60,530 nucleotides of DNA, from assembly GCF_000485595.1 (NCBI RefSeq), contig NW_014577562.1:81813-142342 (forward strand). Direction: 5' to 3'. Each line of letters starts with the position of its first letter. The first letter of the stretch is position 1. A program made the position numbers and the translations under genes. The DNA comes from Priapulus caudatus. Taxonomy: Eukaryota; Priapulida; Priapulimorpha; Priapulimorphida; Priapulidae. Under the pieces are notes generated by a model. The model saw only the letters and a program-made list of their open reading frames with translations. It was not told the DNA's origin and did not search any database. Positions 41,969 through 53,805 of the stretch are shown here, one piece after another.

Positions 41969-44900
41969 TTAAACCTTGTGAGCAAGGTCATCCAGGTTAC
42001 TCCAGTATGCTTCTGCCGCAAACACCTCAGCCAGAACATTGATGAACCAAGAGCCTTTTTCTGGGTGTCGCATTGCTGCTACACCTGCGATCAAACATAA
42101 AAAGTATTAAGATTTTTATGTGATGAAGTTCAATAACAACAGTTCACGAATACAAGGCCCAGGACCTTTCTGTGATGTGTATTACATATTCCCGTTGGTT
42201 GCTATGATCCACCGTTAAATGTGGCTCCCTGTCAAAACCTGGACCGTCAGAACCTGGACCGTCAAAACCTGGACCGTCAAAACCTGGACCGTCAAAACCT
42301 GGACCGTCAAAATCTGGACCGTCAAAACCTGGACCGTCCATGTTGTCACAGGGAAAATGTTTATAAAGCGTGCAGTCTGTCCATTTTACTTCTGAATGTG
42401 TATTTATTTTTTTTGTCGTTTGTAGATGTGTCTCCGTGTTTTGCTATATTTATGCTAAATAAATAGATAATTAAATAGGCCATCAACTGACTATCCTATG
42501 ATGAACAATGTACGTGCTTACTCATCGACTCTATAACTCGGGGGGGGGCAATTGAATTTAGATATGTTTCACTGAAATTTTGAGTAAACCCTAACCCTAA
42601 CCCTAACCCTAAACCAGGTTCTGACGGTCCAGGTTTTGACGGTCCAGGTTTTGACGGTCCAAATTTTGACGGTCCAAGTTCTGACGGTCCAGGTTTTGAC
42701 GGGTCACCGTTAAATGTATACGTTATATTTCCCATTCATAATTGTATAATGGTAGTGCAGACAGAATACTGTGTCAATGCGACAATGCCTTGCCTGCTTC
42801 TACATGAAATGACCTGTGACGTTGTAAAAATAAAGACAAATTAAGAGAAGCCTTTTAATAGGATGGGTATATCTCAGAAAATTGGGTACTCTACCAGTTT
42901 ACTTTTCTATTACACTACAGCGCGGCAGTAAAATAACGCCACACAACCATCTTCATCTTGAGATTGGCCACAGCTTTTGCTAGAATTTCGTAGGTGCCGA
43001 AATACTGATTAGTGGAGATTCAATTATTACTATGTGGACCAAAACAGGAGAGCCCTAACAACATCAGAACTAAAACATCGAAACCACAGCATGTAGTGTA
43101 ATACGGTGTTTCGTCATAGGAATAGAGACATAGGGAATCGGACTACATTAATAGACAATAGAAATGCAGGGTCGACAGAGTAGGGCAAGGGAACGGTATC
43201 ACGCAGGCGTTGCAAAACACATTAGCAACGTCCTTAAGGGCGCGGAAACTCGTTCTCAGACAAGACGGGGACAGTAAGAAAGGGTGGCAACCGGGATATT
43301 AAGGGCGCGTTTGTTTGGTCAGATCCACGGATCTCGATCTAACGGATTCGTTGATCTGACTATTTGTTTGGTCAGATCACTTTATCTCGATCCACCGAAC
43401 CCGACCCTGCTAGCGAGGCGGATTCGAACGAGATCCAATATGGCAGCCCGCACCTCAGCCAATCACAGCTTGTTCATTGTTATGAACCATCCCGTGATAG
43501 GTCACAGCAAATCGTGAACCGGTGAAAGTGAGTTTTGCGTTTGTTTGGTCGGATCAGGATCACATGATCTCGATCAGACTGATTTGTCCCAAACAAACGC
43601 GTCCTAATGCGGCGTTCACACAGTGCCGATTATGGCTCTCGTTTGAGATCAGACAGCGCTACGAGACGAAAACTGAAAAAGTCTGATTACTATCCTCAAC
43701 GATCTGGAATGTCCTATCATTGTCTGAACGCAGTCAAATACGTTCGTAACCGAGTCCTACGGGTCGGGAATGGTCCGGAGAGGTCGGCCAAGCACTCCCG
43801 ACAGTTAGGTGCGTCCCGTAACATTCGGAAAACTCAACCGATTTTGTCTAGTCGGATTACAATCGTGACTATGTCGTGACAGATTCTGCTGTATCCGATC
43901 AAAATCGTAACAATGTCCTGTGTTGTCTGGATGGTGTCCTGTGGATCGAGATGCTGTCGTGATGAACGGGCATGATCTGGAGAAATTTTTCATTGCAGTT
44001 TCTTGCCGATTGAGTCCAGATTGTGTCGGGTCACTGTCTGATCTCTGTCGGATCGCATTTGGGAGAATCGGGACGCTGTCCGGACAGATTTGGTCATTTT
44101 TTACCATGCGAAAGATACAAATCAGATCAGAATCGGATTGAGAACTGGAGAATCGGGACGAATTCGTCTGGAAACGGCTGAATCGTGACGCTTCCTGAAC
44201 ACTATCTGATTGTTTTCGTGATTAAATAAATGTTTTTACAAATTTTTAATAAAGTTTGAATTTCCCGCCACAAATCACAGGATCTTCATCAGATTTTTGA
44301 CAAATTTTAATCGGGAATGGTCCTATCAAGGACGGCAGTAGAAATCCTGAATGTGTGACTAGACCCTAAGAGAAAGTGAACGTGAGAATGAGAGGAGAAA
44401 CGATTCCCTGAATACACCCAACTATTAACACCAGCCAATAAGGCAACGCATAATGTGAATGGTGCGCCATTGGGCAGGCGAGGTCCATAACACCACCCAA
44501 TAAGGCAACGCGCATAATATACCTACTACATTGCTAAAATGCTTCCCCATAAGGACATACCTTTTCTGTGGACTTCTGAAGCAGAGAATGCCTTTCAATA
44601 AGGTAGAATCAAGATTTATTTACATGTAGAGTGTACAAGGACTGTGGACCCCTTTCTCCTTCAGAGAACGGGTTGTATGCTTATGATGACATTGATATTT
44701 GTGAATGGCTCCCGATCTCCTTCTCCTAATTGTGCAGGGGTGAACACTATTTACTTATGGTTATTTTAATTAGAAACTTACCTGGAGTTGTTGGACGAAA
44801 TACTATATAATCACTCAAGTTTGGTAACAGTTTTGTCTTCTTTGGAGTTTTGCGTGGTTTACTAGATTCAGGCTGAATATGCAAAGATGGCATGAATGAA

Positions 44901-46980
44901 GCTGCAGGGGGTGCTGAGTCTGCCGCAAACTTTTCACTCGACTCTTCCGGCTGATCATTGCCTCCATGCACATCCCTCGATTGAGGGCTTAGGCGAATCC
45001 CTTTATGCCGACGGTCTAAATGAAATACAAACCACGCAAGTGTTCAATCTTATCATGCACATACACAGAGCTTTTAAAGTCACAATAATTGTAGCGTTTA
45101 CTTATATATATATTCATGAGCCAACTGTTATAAAGCAAGACCCAGAGCAAGAAATTAACCAAATGGTGTTTTGTTCATATTTATGATAGGCACTACAGAC
45201 CTTTACTTATATAGGCCTAATAGTAGGTAATTTATTTTTTATATCATTCGCCAAATTTTAAATTGTTTTTATTAGCAACCATAAAGCTATTGAGAACCTA
45301 ATAAATGAATGTGGAATTGTCGTGTTTGGGAAAATTAACATATTAGAAAGTATATTAATAAATATGGCAAGAAGTTGTTAGAAACTAGGACAACATCTAC
45401 AAAATAAAGCTATCACAAATTGACCTTTTTAGACGGTAATTTGTCGATACTATAGGTAATATTGCATGTACATGTGCAAGCAACTCAGCATGCATTCCTA
45501 TATACGTCATACCTCCACGACACGCTTGAAGAATGAACAACTTGGGTTTCTGCATTAGACCCGGTGCATTGTGTCCTGCCAAAGAGCACGGAAAACACGT
45601 AACCTTTTATTTGTGATCGCTTTATATTACAACTATGTAACCCAGGGTTCTCCCTACGTTGCGCAAACGGGGCGCGCGCCACGTTTGGGAAAACTCCCCC
45701 CTGTTTCAATCCTTGCGCCCCGTTTAAATTACCTCCGCCCCGATTAAATTCCACCACAATAAAAGTTTGCCAGCGTGGGAATCGATCGTCAAGAATTCCC
45801 ATTCGACCAGGACACCCGGCGCGTGTATTTTTACCGTGCCGTGCATGCACTGCACACAATACACAAGTACAACCAGTCAACCTGTCCCACACCCAACACT
45901 AACTGTACACCGATTCGGCTATCTTATATATACAAGAACCCCAAATACCGTCTGTGGTGTCGTGACGATTTTACGCATTAATTAGTAGTACGGTAAAAAA
46001 ACACGCCCCCCCGGACCCCCCTAGTTTCCCCACGTCCCCTCCCCTCCCCCTGTTTGAATTTCATCCTGGGGAGAACCCTGTAACCCTCTACTAAAAGAGG
46101 GTAGATTAAATTTTTTTACCTTCGAATAGATGAAGAATGTCATCAGAAAATGAAAGCTCTTCGTCGTCTGCTCCAAATATCACGTCTTCCGCACCACCAT
46201 GGCTTAAGATGGCAACAATGCTCGAGTCGACACTGTTGTGTTTGTCACTAGCAGCAAAATTTTGTACAACATCTTTTATTTCCTACAAGAACAAAAACCA
46301 ATCACTTCCGCAAGTCATTCCTTGGTGAAGTCGGCCATCTAGTCGCTGGCCAGCTTATTTTCCACTCAGGCAGTTTGCTCCTAAACCAACATGCTGATAT
46401 GCTTATAAATTTAATAAAATAAAAAATAGCTAAAAGCAAAAATATATGACCTCTTGCCTGAAGCCATTGTTTAATTATAGCAAAATAAAATAACAGCTTA
46501 GTTTATTGTATCTGTAATATCTTTGCCATGTCAAGAACGTCACTAAATTGTGCTTTGGCTTAAATAACTTCAGCAGTCCTTGAGTATGCTTTGTTTGGTT
46601 GTTAGTAGAAAATATAGTAACAACTTGTCGGTTACCTGCGCAGTCAAATTACTTGTGTTTGCTTGTGTATCCCACATCTCATAGCCAAGCTCTGTAAATA
46701 GTTGACGCAAAGTCTCTACATCTTTCTGCGATCCTTTCCGGGGGTTCAAGCCCTTGAATTCTTCATTATTAATGATCAAGCAATATCCACGTGGAGTCGA
46801 GTTGGTTTTGTAGCTATTTGTCTGCAAAATAACATAATATTAGTATAGAATTGGAGTTATTTTATCGCTCAGATAGCAGGTCTATTATTGCACATTGCAT
46901 AGACTTAGCTCAGTAACTGCACGTACCATATCACACAAATTACTTGTGCTTCGAGCAATCTTAATGCCAACAGATGCCAT
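41969..46980 (-). CDS. Caspase, six exons found, C-terminus incomplete
   Basis: Cysteine protease of the apoptotic or inflammatory caspase family. Minus-strand exons: 46980-46927, 46821-46636, 46282-46120, 45575-45513, 45015-44782 and 42084-41975. Phases agree and give 270 codons. Visible: PRGYCLIINNEEF (28-40), S1-pocket Arg46, catalytic His108 in ILSHGG, catalytic Cys153 in QACRG, a long Ser/Pro/Lys inter-subunit linker (156-220), then the small subunit with Arg239 and GSWFINVL (244-251). Only 18 residues precede the large subunit. No DED or CARD was found, so it looks executioner-like, but upstream exons cannot be excluded. After LAHKV a stop follows. About 35 residues normally seen at the end of the small subunit are missing or lie in an unfound exon (a weak donor AAG-GTTTAA is possible). 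The STING-like gene follows 1.85 kb downstream on the same strand. Confidence 0.88.
42211..42717. mobile_element. Inverted 15-bp arrays with telomere-like core, in caspase intron 5
   Basis: The left array (42233-42340) repeats AACCTGGACCGTCAA about seven times. The right array (42615-42700) is its inverse, GGTTTTGACGGTCCA, about six times, preceded by four TAACCC units (42587-42613). The same 13 bases, CACCGTTAAATGT, flank both outer sides (42211 and 42705), like a target duplication. The centre is about 250 bases of unique AT-rich DNA. Confidence 0.75.
43303..43604. mobile_element. PIF/Harbinger (Tourist-like) MITE in caspase intron 5
   Basis: The ends GGGCGCGTTTGTTTGGTC and GGGACAAACAAACGCGTCC-type sequence (right end CCCAAACAAACGCGTCC) are flanked by the 3-bp target duplication TAA on both sides (43300-43302 and 43605-43607). 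TAA/TTA duplication and GGG(C/G) ends are PIF/Harbinger hallmarks. No transposase. Confidence 0.85.
43608..44366. mobile_element. Possible further MITE in caspase intron 5
   Basis: Starts GCGGCGTTCACACAGTGCC directly after the Harbinger MITE. The right end near 44350 (GAATGTGTGACTAGACC) is only a partial inverse. The interior carries repeated GATCTG, CTGTC and CGGA boxes. Boundaries uncertain. Confidence 0.4.
45642..46082. mobile_element. hAT-like element in caspase intron 3
   Basis: The ends AGGGTTCTCCC and GGGAGAACCCT are flanked by GTAACCC on both sides, a near 8-bp target duplication. The interior has C- and G-rich runs (CCGCCCCG and CCCTCCCCTCCCCC) and no intact transposase. Confidence 0.7.
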
Positions 46981-47236
46981 TGAAAATTTGCACAATGCCC
47001 TTGATATGTTTCGTCTTTAGATGGAACTCGTCAGCCGTATATGAGAAGTGGCTACTTGGTCACTACAGATTTTTTTGGAAACCTAAAAGTATATGAAAAA
47101 CAGTTAGTGATCTAGTGCAGTTAAAAAGTACTAGGATAGTTCTTTGCATAAGCGAACACTGTACGAGGAAGTATTGGTATAATAACATTTCTAATTCCAA
47201 CTGTTCATGTGATCATGTGATTATGTGTTGTCATTA

Positions 47237-47580
47237 AAACTGAGAAAAACAATAGCTATCACACACGAGCGCCACATTACCCCGACCATAGAATACGTTA
47301 TTGAAGACATAAATGGATGCAAAACGATCAATAAGCTAGACCTAAAACAAAGTCATTATGAGACAATACTACCCCATGCCTTCGCATGTTACAATTCTCT
47401 CCACTCACAATGCACTATTTACAAAAGGCAAAATTTTGACCAAATGTCATGTTCTGCCGAAGATTTCCCAAACGAATATCACTGGTGCAATTTGTGGATA
47501 ACTTGGTCATCCAAGATGATATCTACATAGACAGAAAGGACATCGAACAGCACGATTACTCTCTTCGCGTTACATGATGC
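47237..47580 (+). pseudogene. Ty3/Gypsy reverse transcriptase fragment
   Basis: The plus frame shows the RT order: THERHITPTIEYVIEDINGC, KLDLKQSHYE, YKRQNFDQMSCSAEDFPN. After a frame change, IQDDIYIDRKDIEQHDYSLR takes the place of the catalytic-Asp region. Strongly decayed and flanked by nothing else of the element. It lies 260 bases upstream of the first caspase exon, on the opposite strand. Confidence 0.8.
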
Positions 47581-47799
47581 CGACCAACTTGACAGTGAAC
47601 TTGCCAAAGTGTCTGTTCGGGACACAAGTACGGTGTGTTTCAGCCATATGGTAATTGCCACTAGCTACAACGCTTTTCACGTGGTGAGAAACAGTCTTAC
47701 GACATGAAATAGTCGTAGAGCCTGGTCGGGCCACCACACAACTAGTACTCCTGCGTGCTATACATTCTTCTACCCACAGGGCTGCCAACATTGAGTTAG

Positions 47800-48985
47800 A
47801 GTTATGAGTGGGATTATGTCAGGGAGTTGGGCAACTGAGCGGGAGGAGGGTGTGGGAAGATGGCAACCACCTCCCACACCAGGGAGCTTTTGCATTTTTC
47901 AGCTTGAAATTGTGGATCCAATTTCTGGTGCATACTTAAGTGAGTTTTTTTTAACATAGGCCTACACATTTATATAATGCAATACACTGCACAGTGTTAT
48001 GTTTAGATGGATTAGGTACACGTACAAACACATATGTATGGATAATGGACCTCGAATAAAGGATTCATGCTGGATGGACGTGAGTAAAGTAAGGAGAAAT
48101 GCACTGGAGTGCACCCCCGCCAAAATTCCCTTGTTCTCCCGGATCAGCTGGCGGTACATACAGCAGCAGCAGCAAGCAGGCGGCCGTGCAGTAATGGCGA
48201 AGCAGGGAGTCCAAATGCCAATGTTGGATTGGGCATCCGCTGACCAAAACTGGCGTGCGAAGAGTGGGAAGACTCTCTCTCAAGACGTCACTCCCACTCG
48301 CGACGCCTGTGTAGAGCTGCATGATCGAGATTCGCCGCGGAGCAGGTACAGAAATAGGACTTGACTTAGCAGTTGGTAGCAGGTACTATTCATCGTTGGC
48401 GTCGAGCACCGGTTCATTTCATCTTCGAGTAAAGTGAATGAAGGATGAGACGCGGAGTGCAAGTGACTGCATCTGCTAATGAACGGTTTGACTGTTTGAA
48501 GTACTTGTTAATCGTTCATCGTCTACCTTGTGGAGAGTGCCTGAAGCTGAGAGCAAGTGACTTCTCCTACTGAATGAACGGTTTAAGTGACTTTTGTGAT
48601 CCGGCGAGACATCATAAATAGTTTGAAAGGAACTAGAACGTAGTTACCTATGCTATAGTTGCCGTTGGCTGCTGTAAATTGGTATTGCACATTCTTTGCC
48701 ATGTATATTTACAATGCATGGTTTTGCAGAGATACTTGTAAACAAGCATACGTGTAGTTTCGGTGTGTATATTATTCGCACTGTTACACAATGTGTCAAG
48801 ATATGTGCCTGATAATTGTTGTCATACATGTACATGAACAATGTCCACAGTAATGAGCAGCACATGATGTCCCTCTATTAGTGCATGTGTTATGCATTAA
48901 TGTTTGTTTAACCATTGTTTCATGACTGTTAACTGTGTATGCATTACTATTACATGTAGTTCTAGAGCATTTGGTGTGAAGCAAT
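47800..48985 (+). other. Likely 5' untranslated region of the Gypsy element; gag-like scrap
   Basis: No 5' LTR matching the 3' LTR at 53806 was found. A stretch at 48193-48270 (MAKQGVQMPMLDWASADQNW) resembles the N-terminus of some Gypsy gag proteins and is preceded by a CAG run. It may belong to a different element. The remainder up to 48985 is unremarkable. Confidence 0.35.
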
Positions 48986-49620
48986 ATGGCACAGGCACCA
49001 CCCAATAACGTTTATGTTACTCCACCACCTCCTCTTAGAGTAAAGGAGGATAGGGTTGATGAATGGAAAATTTTTAAGCAAATGTTTAGCAACTACGCTA
49101 TTATCACTGAATTATCTAAGAAGCCTAAAGAATACCAGAACGCAGTTTTGTTGCATACATTAGGATCGGAAGGATTAAAGGTATTCAACAGCCGAACGTA
49201 TGCACAGGGTGAAGATATAGAGCTTATCATTAAAAAAGTGTCAGAACTGATTGTGGGTCAGATGAATGAGACATACGAACGCTTCATTTTCAACAAGCTG
49301 GATCAATGTCCAGGAGAGAGCATTGAGGCTTATGTAGCAGAGTTGAGAGAGCTGGCGAAGACTCGTAATTTTTGTACATGTCTTCAAGATAGTCTGATTT
49401 GTGACCGTATCATACTTGGCATTTCTGATTCTGCCACAAGGAAAAGGCTTTTTCAAAAGAGACTTGAAGCTCCCAGATGCTGTAGATATCTGCAAGTCTT
49501 TTGAACAGGCATGTACGCAGTTGCAGATGATTGGAGACGAACCGGTGATACATAAGGTAGAAAGGTTCAAGAAAAAGGGTCAGATAAAAAAGACTCAAGA
49601 AACACAAGTCGCCTAAGATG
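48986..49620 (+). pseudogene. Gag of the Mag-like Gypsy element
   Basis: Starts MAQAPPNNVYVTPPPP and has a capsid core with FNKLDQCPGESIEAYVAEL, the conserved Mag-family block. The frame breaks near 49450-49500 within the region that reads ATRKRLFQKR and LPDAVDICKSFEQA in two frames, so one base has been gained or lost. Confidence 0.8.
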
Positions 49621-50736
49621 AGACAAGTGAACTGCAAGTTCTGTGCCCAGACACACAACGCTAAGAAGGAAGTGTGTCCAGCATGTGTCCGGGAAAGAGT
49701 GCAATAAATGCCACACAAAAAATCACTTCGCGGTTTGCTGTAGGCAAAAGAGGTGCGGTGTACAGACGCAATAGAGAACATCTACGTTACAATCCGGGTA
49801 AACTATATAAAGTATGTGAAGAACATTCCAGTCAATCTTCATCAGATACTGAGTCCATCAGGTGCATTGAAGTATATGCCACAGAAACGAAGCCCAAGAA
49901 AGGACTTTATGTTTCGCTGAGAGTGGGAACCACGAAAGAGATGTTTCAAATAGACTCTGGAGCCAGCGTAAATGTGGTCCCCAGAGGAATGGTTTCTGAT
50001 GCAGATATTGTCAGACAGAGAATTATCTTGAAGATGTATAATGGCTCAACCCCTCCAGCTCTGGGGCGAGCCAAAATCAGAGTGAAGAATGACAAGACTG
50101 GCAAGAAGTACAAGATACATTGCATTGTAGTCAGAGAAGATGTATTGACACCTCTTCTCCTGGGCATGCAGCAGAACAGATGAAGCTTCTCACTGTCCAC
50201 TATGAGAACTTTAAGACAGTGAACTTAGTGTACTCTCAAGATGTGATGGATGAATATCCTGAGGTGTTTGATTGCTCAAAGGTTGGCAGTTTGCAGGGAA
50301 AGAAGATCCATTTGACCCTGACAGGATGCAAGACCAACAGTAAGACCAGCTATGGTAGTTCTGGAAGCACTTAGGAACAAAGTGTAAGCGGAACTGGATG
50401 AGTTGGTGAGCCGAGGGATTATCTCAGAAGTGACAGAACCCACCGATTGAATGAACCAAATGGTCATAGTCCAGAAGAAGTCTGGGAAGGTGCGTCTCTG
50501 TCTAGATCCTCGACCTTTGAATCAAGTGCATATGAGAGAGCACTACTCATTGCCAGTGCTAGATGACATCCTACCCCAGCTGTCACAGGCAAAGGGTTTT
50601 TTCCATCTGTGATTTGAAGGATGGGTATCTTCACTGTCTTCTAGATGAAGAGTCAAGCTTGCCAACGACATTTGCTACGCCGTGGGGAAGATAAAAATAC
50701 AAGAGGCTCCCATTTGGCCTAAATATTAGCGGTGAG

Positions 50737-51972
50737 GTGTTCCAGAGGCATCTGCATCAAGCGCTTGATGGCTTGGATGGCGTACGTTGTGTTGCAGATG
50801 ACATCGTCTGGGGCGCTGATGTGAAGGAGCATGATAGTCGTCTTTGCAGCCTACTTCGAAGGTATCGGGAGATTGGAGTCGTACTCAACAGGGACAAGTC
50901 CATGTTACAAGATACAAGTCCAGCTCCATTTCCACATACACGAGGCTCCCATTTTGATGTGAAGAAGCATGATAGTCGTCTTTGCAGCCTACTTCGAAGG
51001 TGTCGGGAGATTCGAGTCGTACTCAACAGGGACAAGTGTCAGTTCCGACTAGCCGAGATCCATTTCCTGGGTCATGTCATCTCACGCAATGGGTTGAAGG
51101 TAGATCCATCGAAAACTGAGGCCATACTTCGTATGGAGTCACCACAGAACAAAGATGATATTGATCGACTTCGAGGAATGGTAAATTACCTATCCCGGTT
51201 TCTTCCAAGATTGGCAGATGTGATGCAACCGTTGAACGAACTCTCCCGTAAGAATGCTGAATGGACTTGGGATGCCAACCATGATATGGCAATGCAGGAG
51301 CTGAAGCAGCTTATGACTGAAGCGCCAATATTGATGTACTACGACCAGACAAAACCACTTCACACTGATGCTAATGCAAGGGGACTGGGTGCTGTTATGA
51401 CTCAATATGGCAAGCCGGTAGCGTATGCCAGTAGAGCATTGCGAGACGCAGAACTTCGCTACTCTGTCATAGAAAAAGCGTTGCTAGCCATAGTGTACGC
51501 CCTTGAAAAGTGGAATCAGTTCACTTTCGGTCGCAAGGTAACAGTCTTCTCAGACCACATGCCTCTCCACAGCATCACAAGAAAGCCGATGGATAGAGCA
51601 CCAAAACGGCTAGCATACTATGATGTTGATGTCCAGTACATCAAGGGGAAAGAGAACCACTTGGCAGATCCCCTAAGTCGGTCTTTCCTGAAGTCCCATG
51701 ACGGCCAGAAAGACATCGAGCTGGTAAATGCAGTTAGTTCTCTGCCAGAAGAAGATATTCTCAAGATGAGAAAGCACACGTGTGAGGATGAGGGCTTACA
51801 AGCATTGAAGAGTACTATCATGACTGAATGGCCTGAGGGTAAGGCACAGCTGTCACCACACGTGATACCATATTTCAACCTGAGAGATGAGCTCACTGTA
51901 GTTGATGGCTTAATTTTCCGAGGAGAGCAACTTGTAGTTCCTCATGGCAATGAGAAGAGATATCAAGACTGA
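50737..51972 (+). pseudogene. RT thumb, RNase H and integrase-start frame of the Gypsy element
   Basis: A continuous frame of 411 codons. It begins within the RT palm (CVADDIVWG, where Tyr or Val is usual before the Asp pair), repeats an in-frame 46-codon period (50818-50899 against 50956-51037), then continues with IHFLGHVISRNG, RNase H (HTDANARGLGAVM, ADPLSRS) and the linker to integrase. It lacks the RT N-terminus, so it is a fragment of the polyprotein and not a gene. Confidence 0.85.
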
Positions 51973-52167
51973 TCTCCATATAGGCCATAGTGGAGTGGAA
52001 GCGACTCTCAGACGAGCACGGGAATATGTCTATTGGCTGCAGATGACCCAAGAAATAACCGAATGGATTCAGACATGCGCAACATGCATGGATTACTCAA
52101 ATGCCCAACCTCAACAGCCTCTGATGTCACATGAGGTACCCAAACCGGCCATGGGAGAAGATCGGAG

Positions 52168-53142
52168 TTGATCTTGTTTTTGGAGGGTGAAGAGTACTTA
52201 GTGACAGTTTGCTATAGATCTAACTTCTGGGAAGTTGATCGATTGTATAAGTCGACTGCGAAGAGTGTGATCAACAAGTTGACCAACCATTTTGCTGGGT
52301 ATGGAATCCCGGATGAGATGGTAAGCGATAATGGACATCCGTTCTCATCAAGAGAGTTTGCAAGCTTCATAAAGAAGTTGAATATTAAACACCAAACCAT
52401 CTCACCCTATAATAGCAAAGCGAATGGGCATGTTGAGTCGGCAGTCAAATCAGCGAAGAAAGTCATGAAGAAATGTCGGAGGTCTGGTGAAGATCTACAT
52501 CTCGCGTTGCTGAATTTGAGGAACACTCCTACGCAAGGTGTCGACTCCAGCCCTTCACAGAGATTCCTCGGAAGGCGTACTAAGACAAGAGTCCCAACTA
52601 CGGCCTCACTTCTGAAGCCGAGGAGTCACGAGACTAAGCACGAGATGCAACAACTCGAGCTTAACAAGAAGCGTCAGGCCAAATACTTCGATAAGCATGC
52701 GAAGGAGCTGCCTGAACTTGTTCAAGGCGACGTTGTCAGGATGAAGCCGTTTCGACCAGGAGAGGATCGTTGGAAAAAAGGAAGGGTACTTCGTCGTTTG
52801 GATGAGAGGTCCTTTGAAGTGGATGTTGATGGCGCGGTGTACAGACGCAATAGAGAACATCTACGAGCAAGTAAAGAATCTCCTGACCCAGAGAGCTCTC
52901 CAGTTGGCCCCAGACCTGAGGGATGCAACCCGACTACAGATGCTCAAGGTACACTCCTACCGGCAGACAAGCCTGTTGGAGACACCACTTCACACAATAT
53001 TATTAATGATTATCACCAACAAGGTCAAGACTGTGTCCATGAAGATGTAGGGGATAAGCCACCTGATATGTCGAACTCATTGAGACGTTCAGGAAGACAC
53101 CGACATCTCCCAGACAAGATGAAAGATTTTGTTATGTATTAA
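52168..53142 (+). pseudogene. Integrase core and C-terminal region of the Gypsy element
   Basis: 324 codons. Catalytic-core landmarks are SDNGHPFSS and GHVESAVKSA. The first catalytic Asp lies just upstream (GVDL) in another frame, so a frameshift separates it. The C-terminal part holds the GPY-like region (KPFRPGEDRWKKGRVL) and a hydrophilic tail. The frame starts inside the domain and is not an independent gene. Confidence 0.85.
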
Positions 53143-53792
53143 TAAAATAAGAAATGCAACACAGAATCGTTACTTGAAGCGGGGAAGTACGAACTGAAAA
53201 GGGGAAGCTTTTTCATATTTGCTTTGCGGATGATTTTTGGTTAAAAAGTAAAGTATTAAGGATTACCGATTGGAATATTTGTCGGTTGTAGATATAGCTA
53301 AAGAACTAGGATCTCATGATTTGAAGTACGGCTAGTCTGATATTGTTTTTGACATATATATGTGTATTTGTGTTTAAGGAAGCACATTTTGTTTTTGTGA
53401 GGTGTGCAATCTTAGATTTGCATGGTTGTGGAGTTATTTTACACAGGCTATGCACTGATGAGTTGTTTTGAGTAGTTTAAACTCATGTGAGATTTCTCTT
53501 ACCAACTGGTAGTTTTTGTGAATGTGTTATTGAACATAGATATGCATTGTGATGTAAAACAAAGTAATATTCATCACCGTTGTAGACCAAGCTGGAGTGA
53601 AATAATTCTTATTTGTTAGTTTTGTTTTATAGGATCATTTGATTGATGATTGTACATTTTTAGGTCCAGAATAGTCATTCATATCTTGGCCATATTGTGT
53701 ATGATTTGCCAATGTGTGTTTTCATATTACACAGTATTAGGCTATTTTAGTCTTTTCGGTCAGTTTACCAAAAGCACCATTTCTCATGTTTT

Positions 53793-53805
53793 AAAAAGGA
53801 GAGGA
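53793..53805 (+). other. Polypurine tract of the Gypsy element
   Basis: AAAAAGGAGAGGA directly before the TGTGACAATATTG start of the 3' LTR, the site that primes plus-strand synthesis in LTR elements. Confidence 0.8.
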
